Assembly: GCA_029287915.1 (NCBI GenBank)
Contig: JARFQE010000030.1
Span: forward strand, 32,441-96,440
Source: Arenicellales bacterium
GTDB taxonomy: Bacteria; Pseudomonadota; Gammaproteobacteria; BMS3Bbin11
Direction of reading: 5' to 3'
DNA length: 64,000 bases
Translations under genes and position numbers: made by a program
The notes under the pieces: generated by a model
Databases searched by the model: none
What the model was told of the DNA's origin: nothing
Seen by the model: only the letters and a program-made list of their open reading frames with translations
Part shown: one piece after another, positions 39,217-47,745 of the stretch
How positions within the stretch are numbered: position 1 is the first letter of the stretch
How the letters are laid out: each line of letters begins with the position of its first letter

Positions 39217-39846
39217 TCAATTATTGAGGCTGCGGTTAATCCAGCGTATCAGCTGTCTCCACTGCTCAATATCACGGTTGACCAGATACCAGGGCATGTC
39301 AAAGATTCCGAGACCTTTTTCAGCAGCATGGATATAGTTTTGGCTATCGCGGATGCTGGCAAGAAAGGGAATCTTCAGGTGTTTGAGGAATTTATTTAGT
39401 TGCTGGTAGATCAGGGTGTTTTCACGCACCCGGTTAGCAATGACAGCGATCTTTTTTTCCTCAATATGGCCGGTCATTAACAAATCCTTGATGAAGTGCG
39501 CCGCGGCACGCATATCAATGGGAGAAGGAAGAACAGGTACCAGAATGATGTCTGCACGGCGTACCAGATCAGTCAGCTGTTTGCCCTGTACCCGTGCCGG
39601 CGCATCTAGAACGACCCGATCGATGTCGGCGGCAAAACGTAGACGATGTCTAAATGGTGATATGCCCTGTATCTCATAATAGTATTCATGGTTTCGCTCT
39701 TTGAGCCATTCCAGTGCAGATTCCTGCGGATCAAAGTCCACCAGCACAGTTTTTAATTCATTGGTAGCAAAATAACTTGCCAGATTGGTCGATATCGTTG
39801 TCTTACCACAACCACCTTTGGCATTTACAACGAGTATGGTTTTCAT
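39217..39846 (-). CDS. orphan ParA-type ATPase
   Basis: 209 residues. The deviant Walker A KGGCGKTT at the N-terminus and VLVDFDPQESALEW, then VLDAPA in place of the usual VIDCPP, identify the ParA/MinD family. No ParB partner gene is adjacent, unlike the canonical parAB at 54.7 kb. Such orphan ParAs position protein clusters, plasmids or carboxysome-like cargo, but nothing here names the cargo. It lies downstream of ubiA on the same strand with a 98-base gap. Confidence 0.85.
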   Translation of the reverse strand: MKTILVVNAKGGCGKTTISTNLASYFATNELKTVLVDFDPQESALEWLKERNHEYYYEIQGISPFRHRLRFAADIDRVVLDAPARVQGKQLTDLVRRADIILVPVLPSPIDMRAAAHFIKDLLMTGHIEEKKIAVIANRVRENTLIYQQLNKFLKHLKIPFLASIRDSQNYIHAAEKGLGIFDMPWYLVNRDIEQWRQLIRWINRSLNN

Positions 39847-39944
39847 GCGACAATTGCCTCCATCTTTTTCTTCGCGAGTGCCCTTCCTCGCCTGTTAAGA
39901 GATACTAAACCACAATTAATCTAATGTAAAAAATACGTAAAATT

Positions 39945-40808
39945 TCAGGGCAGATAGTCAAGCACCAGGCCAGTAAATACCACCGCCCCAAACCAGTTGT
40001 TGTTAAGAAAGGCCTGCAAACAACGTGCGGCCTCGCGTTCAGAAATAAGCCACTGCTGATAGAGAAAGAAGAAGGAAGCCAGCAGCAACCCAAAGTAATA
40101 GTAACTACCGCGCTCGAAAATCAGGCCCGTGCAGATCATAAGTACGAGTGTTGTCAGTTGCAGCAGGCCAATGATCAATCGGTCATTTCGTCCGAATAAA
40201 ATTGCCGTAGACAAGACGCCAATTTTTTCATCATCATTACGGTCAGCCATGGCATACATGGTGTCATAGGCGACGGTCCAGCAGATGTTGGCGAGAAATA
40301 ATACCCACGCCACAGCCGGTAGTTGAGCACTCTGTGCGGCAAAGGCCATTGGAATACTCCAGCCAAAGGCTATGCCGAGATATACCTGCGGCAGGTGTGT
40401 GACACGCTTCATGAATGGGTAGCTTGCAGCCAGCAAGAGCGCGACTACGGAAAGCTTTATGCTAAGCATATTGAGTTGCAGAACCAGTAATAATGCAATC
40501 CCGCATAATACGGCGAATAATACTAGAGCTTCACGTGGATGAACCAGGCCTGCTGCCAGGGGCCGCTCATGGGTACGCGCAACGTGGGGGTCGATATGTC
40601 GATCGGCATAATCATTTATCACACACCCGGCAGAGCGCATGACAAAGACTCCGGCAATAAATATCAGCACAATGGATGCTGAAGGTTGTCCCTCACCGGC
40701 CAGCCATAACGACCACAATGATGGCCAAAGCAGCAAAAAACTGCCGATTGGACGATCGACACGCATTAACAACAGATATTGCCTGAGTTTTTCGAGAAAC
40801 TGGGACAT
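39945..40808 (-). CDS. ubiA: 4-hydroxybenzoate polyprenyltransferase
   Basis: 287 residues, eight to nine transmembrane helices. It prenylates 4-hydroxybenzoate for ubiquinone synthesis. The first Asp-rich motif NDYADRHIDPHVART and second DTMYAMADRNDDEKIG bind the polyprenyl diphosphate, and the N-terminus VDRPIGSFLLLWPSLWSLW is family typical. A 181-base spacer separates it from recG; the spacer contains the palindrome ATTCATATATGAAT. Confidence 0.96.
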   Translation of the reverse strand: MSQFLEKLRQYLLLMRVDRPIGSFLLLWPSLWSLWLAGEGQPSASIVLIFIAGVFVMRSAGCVINDYADRHIDPHVARTHERPLAAGLVHPREALVLFAVLCGIALLLVLQLNMLSIKLSVVALLLAASYPFMKRVTHLPQVYLGIAFGWSIPMAFAAQSAQLPAVAWVLFLANICWTVAYDTMYAMADRNDDEKIGVLSTAILFGRNDRLIIGLLQLTTLVLMICTGLIFERGSYYYFGLLLASFFFLYQQWLISEREAARCLQAFLNNNWFGAVVFTGLVLDYLP

Positions 40809-40989
40809 TTCAGGATTATATGAAGTTTTATGGTTTAAGTTTTAGCTTTTCAGGTGAAAGCCATATTCATATATGAATCATCACTAACTCTGGCGCGCAG
40901 AATTCTAACTTTATTCAGATTAAGAAATGTGTATTTTTTCAGGTATAGCTAATCTCTGCAGACTCGTAACTTAATACTTAAAAAGTCTT

Positions 40990-43203
40990 TTAAACATCCC
41001 CATACTCCAAGACATCCCCGGCCCAGCGTCTTATCAACAAAGGGACCAGCTGAGGAGAAATGGCTTCGATTTCGGTGGCAAGTCGAGGTACCTTTTCCAG
41101 TAGATCCGCATCACGGGCAAGGTCAGCGATACGCAAATGAAGCAAGCCTGTCTGTCGGGTACCGAGGAGCTCACCCGGGCCTCGTAATTCAAGATCTCGA
41201 CGGGCAATTTCGAAGCCATCAGAGGTTTCTCGCATTGCTGCAAGACGAGCGCGGCCATTGGCTGATAGCTTTCCCTGATACATCAAAACACAGGCACTTG
41301 CTGTGGAACCACGACCCACCCTGCCCCGAAGCTGATGTAATTGTGCGAGCCCCAGGCGTTCAGCGTTTTCTATTATCATCAGGCTGGCATTAGGTACATC
41401 AACACCGACTTCGATGACCGTCGTAGCGACCAGTATATCTATATTGCCACTACGAAAATCTTTCATTACTGACGCTTTTTCTAGCGCTTTCATCCTGCCA
41501 TGTATCAGGCCAATGCCAAGTCCATCAAGTGCTTCTGACAGCAATTCAGCAGTAGCTTCCGCAGCCTGACATTGCAGGGCTTCCGATTCCTCAATCAACG
41601 TACATACCCAGTAAACCTGACGGCCATCCTGGCACGCTTTTTTTACCGCCTGAATGATTTCATCACGTTTAGCATCAGACATCACAGCGGTTTCAACTGG
41701 TTGGCGACCGGGGGGCAGTTCATCAATTATTGAGGTGTCGAGATCAGCATACGCTGTCATAGCCAGGGTACGGGGAATCGGTGTTGCAGTCATAATCAGC
41801 TGATGCGGGATAAAATTTCCATGCCGCCCCTTTTCCCTCAGCGCCAGGCGTTGATGGACGCCGAAACGATGTTGCTCATCGACAATGATTAAGCCCAGCT
41901 GCATAAACTGGCTGTCGTCCTGAAACAGAGCATGTGTTCCAACGACCAGCTGTATTTCTCCACTGGCAATAGCGCAAAGAATGGCTCTCTTTTTTGCAGC
42001 AGGCAACTTTCCGCTCAACAGTGAAATATTAATATTTAATGGTGTTAACCATTTTGACAACGTCTGCAGATGTTGCTCGGCCAGTAGCTCGGTAGGTGCC
42101 ATCAGTGCAACCTGGTAACCTGCGCGAATGGTGGCCAGCGCAGCCAGAGCTGCAATCACGGTCTTGCCGGAGCCTACATCACCCTGTAGCAGACGCTGCA
42201 TGGCTGTATCACGCCCGAGGTCATTGAATATTTCACCAATGACACGTTGCTGGGCATTGGTCAAAGCAAAAGGCAGTTCATTAATGAAGTCTGCAGTAAT
42301 TTCATTAGCATCCTTAATCGACAGTGAGTGATTATTTTTTTTCCCACGCTTGCGTAATTGTCGAATGGACAGGTGGTGCGATAGCAGCTCTTCCAGTGCT
42401 AGACGCCTTTGCATTGGGTGCATACCCAGCTGCAATTGATGGATGTTGGCATTTCGTGGAGGACGGTGAATATATTGCAATGATTCGGCCAGCAATGGCA
42501 GTTTCATGTTGCGGCAAACTGGCGTATCAAGCAATTCAGGTAAGCGGTCTGCCTGTTGTGCAAGTAGATTGATGGCCTGTTGGGTGTAGCGTCGCAATGA
42601 CAGCTGATGCAGCCCCTCTGTCGTAGGATAAACAGGTGTCAGAGTCTGCTCAATGATGGCAGATGATTCTGGTTTAATAATCTGGTATTCCGGGTGGACA
42701 ATTTCGAGATCTGGCCCACTTCGCCTTGTTTCACCAAAACAACGGATGATAGTTCCCCTGCACAGGCTTCTTTGCTGTGCAGCAGAGAAGTGAAAGAAGC
42801 GCAAGGTTAAGAACCCTGTGCCATCAGAAATACGTGTTAGCAGCATGCGCCGGCGACCATAGCGCACCTCAGACAGTTCCACCGTACCCTGTATCATAAC
42901 TTCGTGGCCAGCCTGTAATTCACCCAGAGGTTTTAGCTGTGTACGGTCTTCATAGCGCGCAGGCAGGTGAAACAGCAAGTCCTGGATGGATTCTATGCCA
43001 AGGCGTTGCAGGCGCGCTGCTATACGGGAAGCAACTCCCTTTAATACGGTGACTGGTGTGTCAGCAAATCCAGTTGTATTGTCTTTGTCCGCTGATACCT
43101 TGATGGCACTTATTCCAGTGTTTTTTCGTATTCGTCGCTGAATGTGCCTGCCTGTCTGGCAAGAAAGGCTAGTTTGGCGGACTGTTCCAGTGAACAAGCC
43201 CAT
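40990..43203 (-). CDS. recG: ATP-dependent DNA helicase RecG
   Basis: 737 residues in the track frame; the family has about 690. It remodels stalled replication forks. The wedge/OB domain (ALLGELQAGHEV-like region) precedes the helicase core: LLQGDVGSGKTVIAALAAL (Walker A), VDEQHRFGVHQR (DExH), MTATPIPRTLAMTAY and the C-terminal LRGRVGRGS. The homologous region begins near TPVTVLKGVASRIAARL. No ATG, GTG or TTG lies between the aldolase stop and that point; the only normal in-frame starts are ATG 43203 or TTG 43197, inside the aldolase gene. An ATA at 43113 overlaps the aldolase TAA (ATAA) where an ATG would be expected. Confidence 0.95.
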   Translation of the reverse strand: MGLFTGTVRQTSLSCQTGRHIQRRIRKNTGISAIKVSADKDNTTGFADTPVTVLKGVASRIAARLQRLGIESIQDLLFHLPARYEDRTQLKPLGELQAGHEVMIQGTVELSEVRYGRRRMLLTRISDGTGFLTLRFFHFSAAQQRSLCRGTIIRCFGETRRSGPDLEIVHPEYQIIKPESSAIIEQTLTPVYPTTEGLHQLSLRRYTQQAINLLAQQADRLPELLDTPVCRNMKLPLLAESLQYIHRPPRNANIHQLQLGMHPMQRRLALEELLSHHLSIRQLRKRGKKNNHSLSIKDANEITADFINELPFALTNAQQRVIGEIFNDLGRDTAMQRLLQGDVGSGKTVIAALAALATIRAGYQVALMAPTELLAEQHLQTLSKWLTPLNINISLLSGKLPAAKKRAILCAIASGEIQLVVGTHALFQDDSQFMQLGLIIVDEQHRFGVHQRLALREKGRHGNFIPHQLIMTATPIPRTLAMTAYADLDTSIIDELPPGRQPVETAVMSDAKRDEIIQAVKKACQDGRQVYWVCTLIEESEALQCQAAEATAELLSEALDGLGIGLIHGRMKALEKASVMKDFRSGNIDILVATTVIEVGVDVPNASLMIIENAERLGLAQLHQLRGRVGRGSTASACVLMYQGKLSANGRARLAAMRETSDGFEIARRDLELRGPGELLGTRQTGLLHLRIADLARDADLLEKVPRLATEIEAISPQLVPLLIRRWAGDVLEYGDV

Positions 43204-43694
43204 TTATAAGCCAGCTCTAATGATTCACCCTGGATATATATACCATGGCCACGTACGACAACGACGGGATATTCAGCCAATGCCGTAGCGATCAAAACAG
43301 GTGAATGTTCGAAGTAGGTTTTGAAGCTTATAGATATGACAGGCACACGTGGGAAATAATACTGGCCTTCAAGATCGACAGGGATAAAGTCATCACCATT
43401 AAGGGTTAACGCCAGAGTATATGGATTATGGCTGTGGATGACTGCTCGCGCTTCAGGGTTATGGCGGTAAATGGCACGATGAGCATGTTGATCAAGAGAG
43501 GCTTCGGGTACTGTAGCATCATCCATGGTGCAATGGATCAGGTCGTCAGCTTGCACCAGATCTGCACAGGCCCCTGTTGGGGTAATATAAAAATTACCGT
43601 CATGTAAATATGAAATATTGCCGCTATGGGAATCATTCAGTCCATACTGACGCAGCAGGCGATAAAAACGTATCAGGGCTTCCTTATTATCCAT
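43110..43694 (-). CDS. class II aldolase/adducin family protein
   Basis: 194 residues. The fold signature is clear: YGLNDSHSGNISYLHDGNFYITPTG, the zinc-binding HSHNPYT motif and VVVRGHGIYIQGESLELAY with a further His. Members include L-fuculose-phosphate aldolase and methylthioribulose-1-phosphate dehydratase; the specific substrate cannot be read here. It is the gene before recG, which overlaps its end, and is divergent from the lipid A acyltransferase genes. Confidence 0.88.
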   Translation of the reverse strand: MDNKEALIRFYRLLRQYGLNDSHSGNISYLHDGNFYITPTGACADLVQADDLIHCTMDDATVPEASLDQHAHRAIYRHNPEARAVIHSHNPYTLALTLNGDDFIPVDLEGQYYFPRVPVISISFKTYFEHSPVLIATALAEYPVVVVRGHGIYIQGESLELAYKWACSLEQSAKLAFLARQAGTFSDEYEKTLE

Positions 43695-43745
43695 GGCATA
43701 ATAATGCCTGATAATTAGCGGGCCGTCATCCGAATAATCGGCACT

Positions 43746-44708
43746 ATGGGATTCATGTCACAGCGCGACGAAAAATCAGATAACAAGGACACACAGCAGC
43801 CAGGCTTTCAACTGTCGTTTCTTCATCCCAGGTTCTGGAGCCTGTGGTTTTTCCTCTTTCTGCTAAGATTGCTTGTTTTTTTGCCTTTGCCCTTACTGCA
43901 TACAATGGGACGTGCCATTGGACGATTATTTTATCGTGTCAATGACAAACGCCAGCGTATTGCAAGAATCAATATTGAGCTCTGCTTTCCTGACTTGTCT
44001 GAGGAAGAAAAAGATCAGCTGGTATTGAGGCATTTTGAAGCTTATGGTGCGAGCATATTTGATCTGGCCATTTGCTGGTGGGCATCTACAAACAGACTAC
44101 ACAGGCTGACAACTGTACATGGTATGGAAAGATATAAGCAGCTCATCAATCACGATCAAAATGTTGTATTACTAACGGGGCATCTGTTAACGGTAGATTT
44201 GTGCGGCCAATATATATCACCTTACCGATCCGGTGTCAGTATGATGAAACCATTGAGTAACCCGCTGTTAAACTGGATGATGTATCGTGGTCGAATTCGA
44301 AATGGAAATCGTATGGTAACCCGTGAACAGGGCATGCGGCCGATGATCCGTTATCTGCGTAAAGGATACACGGGCTATTTCATGCCAGATGAAGACTTCG
44401 GATCAGAGGCTTCCGTTTTTGCACCGTTCTTCGGGGTTCAGAGCTGGACGGTGACAAGTCTGTCGATGATGGCACGCCTGGGTAACGCGGTGGTTTTGCC
44501 AATATTCATGCATAGCCTGCCGGGTGGCAAGGGCTATCATCTGTATATCGACCCAGCACTGGAAAACTTTCCCTCGGGAGACGATGTTCTCGATGCAACG
44601 ATTATGAATAAGGCCCTCGAGAACGGTGTTAGAAGAATGCCAGAAATGTATGCCTGGACATTCAAACTTTTCAAGACACGCCCTGATGGCGAAGAAGTAC
44701 CATACTAA
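43746..44708 (+). CDS. LpxL-family lipid A acyltransferase (first copy)
   Basis: 320 residues. A polar N-terminus precedes one membrane anchor (about 31-52). The acyltransferase core shows the HLLTVD motif (HX4D), MPDEDFGSEASVFAPFFG and the PEMYAWTFKLFKTRPDGE end typical of LpxL/LpxM/LpxP. It adds a secondary acyl chain to lipid A at the inner membrane. The start of the next, homologous gene overlaps its TAA by one base. Which chain it adds is not predictable. Confidence 0.92.
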   Translation: MGFMSQRDEKSDNKDTQQPGFQLSFLHPRFWSLWFFLFLLRLLVFLPLPLLHTMGRAIGRLFYRVNDKRQRIARINIELCFPDLSEEEKDQLVLRHFEAYGASIFDLAICWWASTNRLHRLTTVHGMERYKQLINHDQNVVLLTGHLLTVDLCGQYISPYRSGVSMMKPLSNPLLNWMMYRGRIRNGNRMVTREQGMRPMIRYLRKGYTGYFMPDEDFGSEASVFAPFFGVQSWTVTSLSMMARLGNAVVLPIFMHSLPGGKGYHLYIDPALENFPSGDDVLDATIMNKALENGVRRMPEMYAWTFKLFKTRPDGEEVPY

Positions 44709-45607
44709 TGTGGCAGTTTTCCCATCCGCGTTACTGGCTATACTGGCTTGTCATCCTGTTACTCTGGCTGATCAGTTTATTACCATTTCGACTAACCGCA
44801 TTCCTTGGCCGGGGGCTTGGATATTTTCTATATCTGATAGCAGGACGTCGTGCGCATATAGTCAGAACAAATCTTGGCCTGTGTTTTCCCGAGCTTGACA
44901 GTGAGCAGCTCGGGCAATTAATGAGACTACACTTCGAGGCACTTGGTCAGTCAGTACTGACGATCGGCATAAATTTGTTTGCTTCTCAGCGGCGAATACA
45001 AAAGCTGGTGACGATGCGAAACCGTCGATACTTTGACGATGCTCTGGCCGCTGGCAAACCAATAATATTACTGGCTCCACACTTTGTTGCTATGGAGATT
45101 GCAGGGCTGGCACTTGCTCCGGAGCGCCATATGCTAAGCATGTATCAGACAATCCGCAATCCACTGATAGATACACTGATAAGACGTAGTCGCAGTCGTT
45201 TTGGCGGCATTATGATAGAACGCAGCACAGATATGCGCAAAGTCATAAAACTGATACGCGGAGGCAGTCCCTTTTACTATCTACCGGATCAGGATCCAGG
45301 ATCCAGCGATAAAGTATTTGCACCATTCTTTGGTATACAGACAGCGGTAACACCAGGCTTGTCACGATTTGCACGCTTAAGCGAGGCGGTAGTGATTCCC
45401 TGTTTTACAAAAATGTTGCCGCATGGTGCCGGATATGAGGTAATTTTTTTACCACCGCTTGAGGAATTCCCAACTAATGATGCAGTTGAAGATGCAAGAC
45501 GCATGAATGAAGTTATCGAGCAGGGAATCAGGGAAATGCCAGAACAGTACTTCTGGGTGCATCGCAGGTTCAAGTCGCGTCCCGAAGGTGAGGAAAGCCT
45601 GTACTAA
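44708..45607 (+). CDS. LpxL-family lipid A acyltransferase (second copy)
   Basis: 299 residues, homologous to the preceding protein along its length. N-terminal membrane anchor LVILLLWLISLLPF, acyltransferase motif HFVAME (HX4E), LPDQDPGSSDKVFAPFFG and the PEQYFWVHRRFKSRPEGE end are present. The tandem copies probably provide the two late acylations of lipid A, the first carrying an HX4D and the second an HX4E motif. The overlap with the upstream stop implies coupled translation. Confidence 0.92.
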   Translation: MWQFSHPRYWLYWLVILLLWLISLLPFRLTAFLGRGLGYFLYLIAGRRAHIVRTNLGLCFPELDSEQLGQLMRLHFEALGQSVLTIGINLFASQRRIQKLVTMRNRRYFDDALAAGKPIILLAPHFVAMEIAGLALAPERHMLSMYQTIRNPLIDTLIRRSRSRFGGIMIERSTDMRKVIKLIRGGSPFYYLPDQDPGSSDKVFAPFFGIQTAVTPGLSRFARLSEAVVIPCFTKMLPHGAGYEVIFLPPLEEFPTNDAVEDARRMNEVIEQGIREMPEQYFWVHRRFKSRPEGEESLY

Positions 45608-45670
45608 GAGTCAACAAGGATATTTTTATATTAGTTTTATTGTATTACGTAATGCCTCTCACATGCTGGT

Positions 45671-46284
45671 TCAAACTCTGGATTTAAACTGCCGAGCCTC
45701 TGCCTCAATAAAGATCCGTTTGACGTGGGAATACTTTTTTCTGATGGAGCTGTCAATCTTTGCTACTGTCATTTCAATATCATCGGCATCAGCTGTGTCG
45801 TTAAATTCGACGCTCAGGTTGACCAGTATATAATCCGGCCCCATGTGCTGGTCAATATGTCATTGACATGACGTACGCCTCTGAATGACATTACCGTTTT
45901 CTGTATGCCTTCAAAAACAATCGCAAGTGACAGCACAATATAATTGATCATCGGATTCTTCAGAGGTGTTGGTTTTTGCATTGAATGCACACCTTCATAA
46001 AAAGAAAGGCCCGCACCAACACCGAAGATCATGATGGCGACGACGAAACTCCAGAAATAAATTTCCTTGCCATGTCCAAAGGGGAAGCGATTGTCAGCCG
46101 GTATACTCGCCCGTTTAAGGCCGTAAAGCATAAGCACCTGATTGCCGGTATCGACAACCGAGTGGTTAGCTTCGGAAAACATTGCTGAACTTCAGGTAAT
46201 AGCTGCCGCTACAAATTTTGTGATCGCAACCATTAGATTGCCAATAAGTGCAGCAATGATTACTTTCCTGAATTCAGCCGCCAT
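45671..46284 (-). pseudogene. broken CDF cation-efflux protein gene
   Basis: The remains of a cation diffusion facilitator. From ATG 46284 the frame reads MAAEFRKVIIAALIGNLMVAITKF and AAAIT, then TGA (46194-46192) where the family has a Gly codon (GGA), then SSAMFSEANHSVVDTGNQ in the same frame. After AIVFEG about 100 residues of the membrane domain are missing. A frameshift near the bases for DILT moves the reading frame, and the cytoplasmic C-terminal domain HMGPDYILVNLSVEF to the stop at 45671 is in another frame. One nonsense codon, an internal deletion and a frameshift make function very unlikely. The ORF track's 45814-46182 is its middle piece. Confidence 0.85.
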
Positions 46285-46309
46285 TAGTTTTTACTACTGG
46301 ACTTTTGGC

Positions 46310-46846
46310 TTATTGTTTTGTGGCATTCATGAATCCTGTGACTGTGCCCTGAACCCCATTACATGAAACGGATTGAGAGCTAAGTGTCGCTGTTAATCTA
46401 CCATTGCTTTCAATTGAACCCTGAAGAGTTAGAGTCCCGCTACAGGTCACAGAGCCAAATGATTCATTGTTAAATGTCTGGCTATAGCCGAAGGTGTTTC
46501 CATTCAGAGTGATAACATTTGGAAACAAATCAGAACCGCTTTGTATTGTAACAGTGCCATTTTGATCTATGATGACTGTTACAGGGACGGTTTCAGACTG
46601 AGAAAGACTTACTGGTGGAGAAGCTGTAGCAGTCACCGTAGCAGTGCCAGTATATGTGCCGGCGAGAGAAGATACCGGTTCGCTACTTGCTGTGACACCC
46701 GCGACACTTTCCGTGTCAGAATTAGTAACACTGCCACCACCTCCGGTAGAAGTTTCACTGTCACTATCACTACTGCAGCCAGTAAAAACAAAGAGCAGGG
46801 CAAGTAGGGTGATGGTGCAAAAGTTGCGTATAGTAGTAAGTTTCAT
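46310..46846 (-). CDS. uncharacterised Ser/Thr-rich lipoprotein
   Basis: 178 residues. The signal peptide ends in VFTGC, a lipobox, so it is a predicted lipoprotein. A Ser/Gly/Thr-rich linker (about 25-60) leads to a beta-rich domain of about 110 residues with two Cys (VTCSG and VSCNG) that may form a disulfide. I do not recognise the family. It starts 58 bases downstream of the next minus-strand gene and ends just before the CDF pseudogene. Confidence 0.7.
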   Translation of the reverse strand: MKLTTIRNFCTITLLALLFVFTGCSSDSDSETSTGGGGSVTNSDTESVAGVTASSEPVSSLAGTYTGTATVTATASPPVSLSQSETVPVTVIIDQNGTVTIQSGSDLFPNVITLNGNTFGYSQTFNNESFGSVTCSGTLTLQGSIESNGRLTATLSSQSVSCNGVQGTVTGFMNATKQ

Positions 46847-46904
46847 AAAGCTGCGTTTCCTCTAGTGTGTTGTTGTGATAATTTTTATATAAATATTTGG
46901 TGGG

Positions 46905-47366
46905 TTATCCACAGGTGACCTGGAACCTTAGTGTACCGATATTTTTCCGATCGACATAAAAAACGACTTTCCACTGACCGTTGAACTCCCTCAGGCTATC
47001 GTCTTCCTGCATAAGCAATCGTTCAAGGATATCAGGCTCGGCGGGATGTAATCTTAGCCAGGCCCATGTGCGTGTTTCACCTTTTCTTGCAATAAATCGG
47101 TATCGGGTATGTTCGCGTTGTTTCCCTTGTGGGTCAGTCCAGTATGCTTCAAGCAGATGTTCACTACCCGCCGGCCATTTTCCACTAATAACACCGTAAA
47201 TTTTGTCACCACAGTGGAATGTGGTTGACGGCTGCTTCATCGGCACACCCTTTACCTGTTCCTTACTGAGGTAAATATCTGCAAGTGCTGGAATAGCAGC
47301 TACAATAAAGGACAGGAATACAAAGATTGTGGTAAATATTTTATGCGGATACAAGTTGATAGGCAT
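46905..47366 (-). CDS. uncharacterised exported protein
   Basis: 153 residues. An N-terminal signal peptide ends around ALAD-I (about residue 30). The mature part is about 120 residues, beta-rich, with the segments CGDKIYGVISGKWPAG, TRTWAWLRLHPAEPDI and FNGQWKVVFYVDRKNIGTLRFQV and two Cys, one in the last three residues. The fold looks like a small periplasmic beta-sandwich, but I cannot name a family. Its promoter must lie in the 379-base spacer shared with the divergent kinase gene. Confidence 0.65.
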   Translation of the reverse strand: MPINLYPHKIFTTIFVFLSFIVAAIPALADIYLSKEQVKGVPMKQPSTTFHCGDKIYGVISGKWPAGSEHLLEAYWTDPQGKQREHTRYRFIARKGETRTWAWLRLHPAEPDILERLLMQEDDSLREFNGQWKVVFYVDRKNIGTLRFQVTCG

Positions 47367-47467
47367 AGGTGTCAGGTTTCGATACTGTTACTTTACAGAT
47401 GGATTTAATCATAACAGAGCATGAAATAAAGGTCGCTGGTAGATATTGATTAATGTTCGAAACCATT

Positions 47468-47485
47468 TATCAGTAATTACTGATA
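47468..47485. promoter_or_regulatory. perfect 18-bp palindrome, candidate operator
   Basis: TATCAGTAATTACTGATA is perfectly self-complementary with no spacer. It is in the 47367-47745 spacer between the divergent exported-protein gene and the kinase operon, about 100 bases from the former's start. The symmetry suits a dimeric regulator such as a MarR- or TetR-type protein; the regulator is unknown. Confidence 0.55.
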
Positions 47486-47605
47486 TTTTAAATCTAATTT
47501 CTGCATGATCATTGTAGTAATTATTATGTTAATTGTGTTGCCTTGATGGATTTTGCCGGTCATGCGAAGATGCATTTTGCAGTTGCAAAAGATTATTCTG
47601 TGCTA

Positions 47606-47619
47606 TTGATGTAAATCAC
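47606..47619. promoter_or_regulatory. FNR/Crp-like box candidate
   Basis: TTGATGTAAATCAC fits TTGAT-N4-ATCAA at nine of ten fixed positions. It lies in the same spacer, 127 bases before the kinase ATG. The inverted repeat ATCACTG (47615-47621) / CAGTGAT (47638-47644) overlaps it. This is a sequence match only; activity by an FNR-type regulator is inference. Confidence 0.35.
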
Positions 47620-47700
47620 TGGTGTTTGTTATTACTGCAGTGATTGATACAAAGTTAAACTAATCAGCGCGGCGAAAATAAAAAATATTAAAAAAAATCA

Positions 47701-47733
47701 CAGTACGGCACTGGCCTGTATGGTGCAGTACTG
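47701..47733 (+). promoter_or_regulatory. hairpin directly before the kinase Shine-Dalgarno
   Basis: CAGTAC-g-GCAC, an 11-base loop, then GTGC-a-GTACTG form a 10-bp stem with one internal mismatch, three bases before AAAGGAGG (47737-47744). It could control translation of the kinase. On the minus strand the same stem is followed by TGATTTTTTTT, so it could also act as a terminator for antisense transcripts. Confidence 0.45.
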
Positions 47734-47745
47734 ATCAAAGGAGGA

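Noticed and set aside
46192-46194. In-frame TGA in the CDF gene as a possible selenocysteine codon.
   Set aside because: The family has Gly there, and the gene also has a deletion and a frameshift, so it is a nonsense mutation.
46905-46913. Perfect DnaA box TTATCCACA.
   Set aside because: It lies in the last codons of a coding gene and is a single copy; no cluster of boxes or AT-rich unwinding region indicates oriC.
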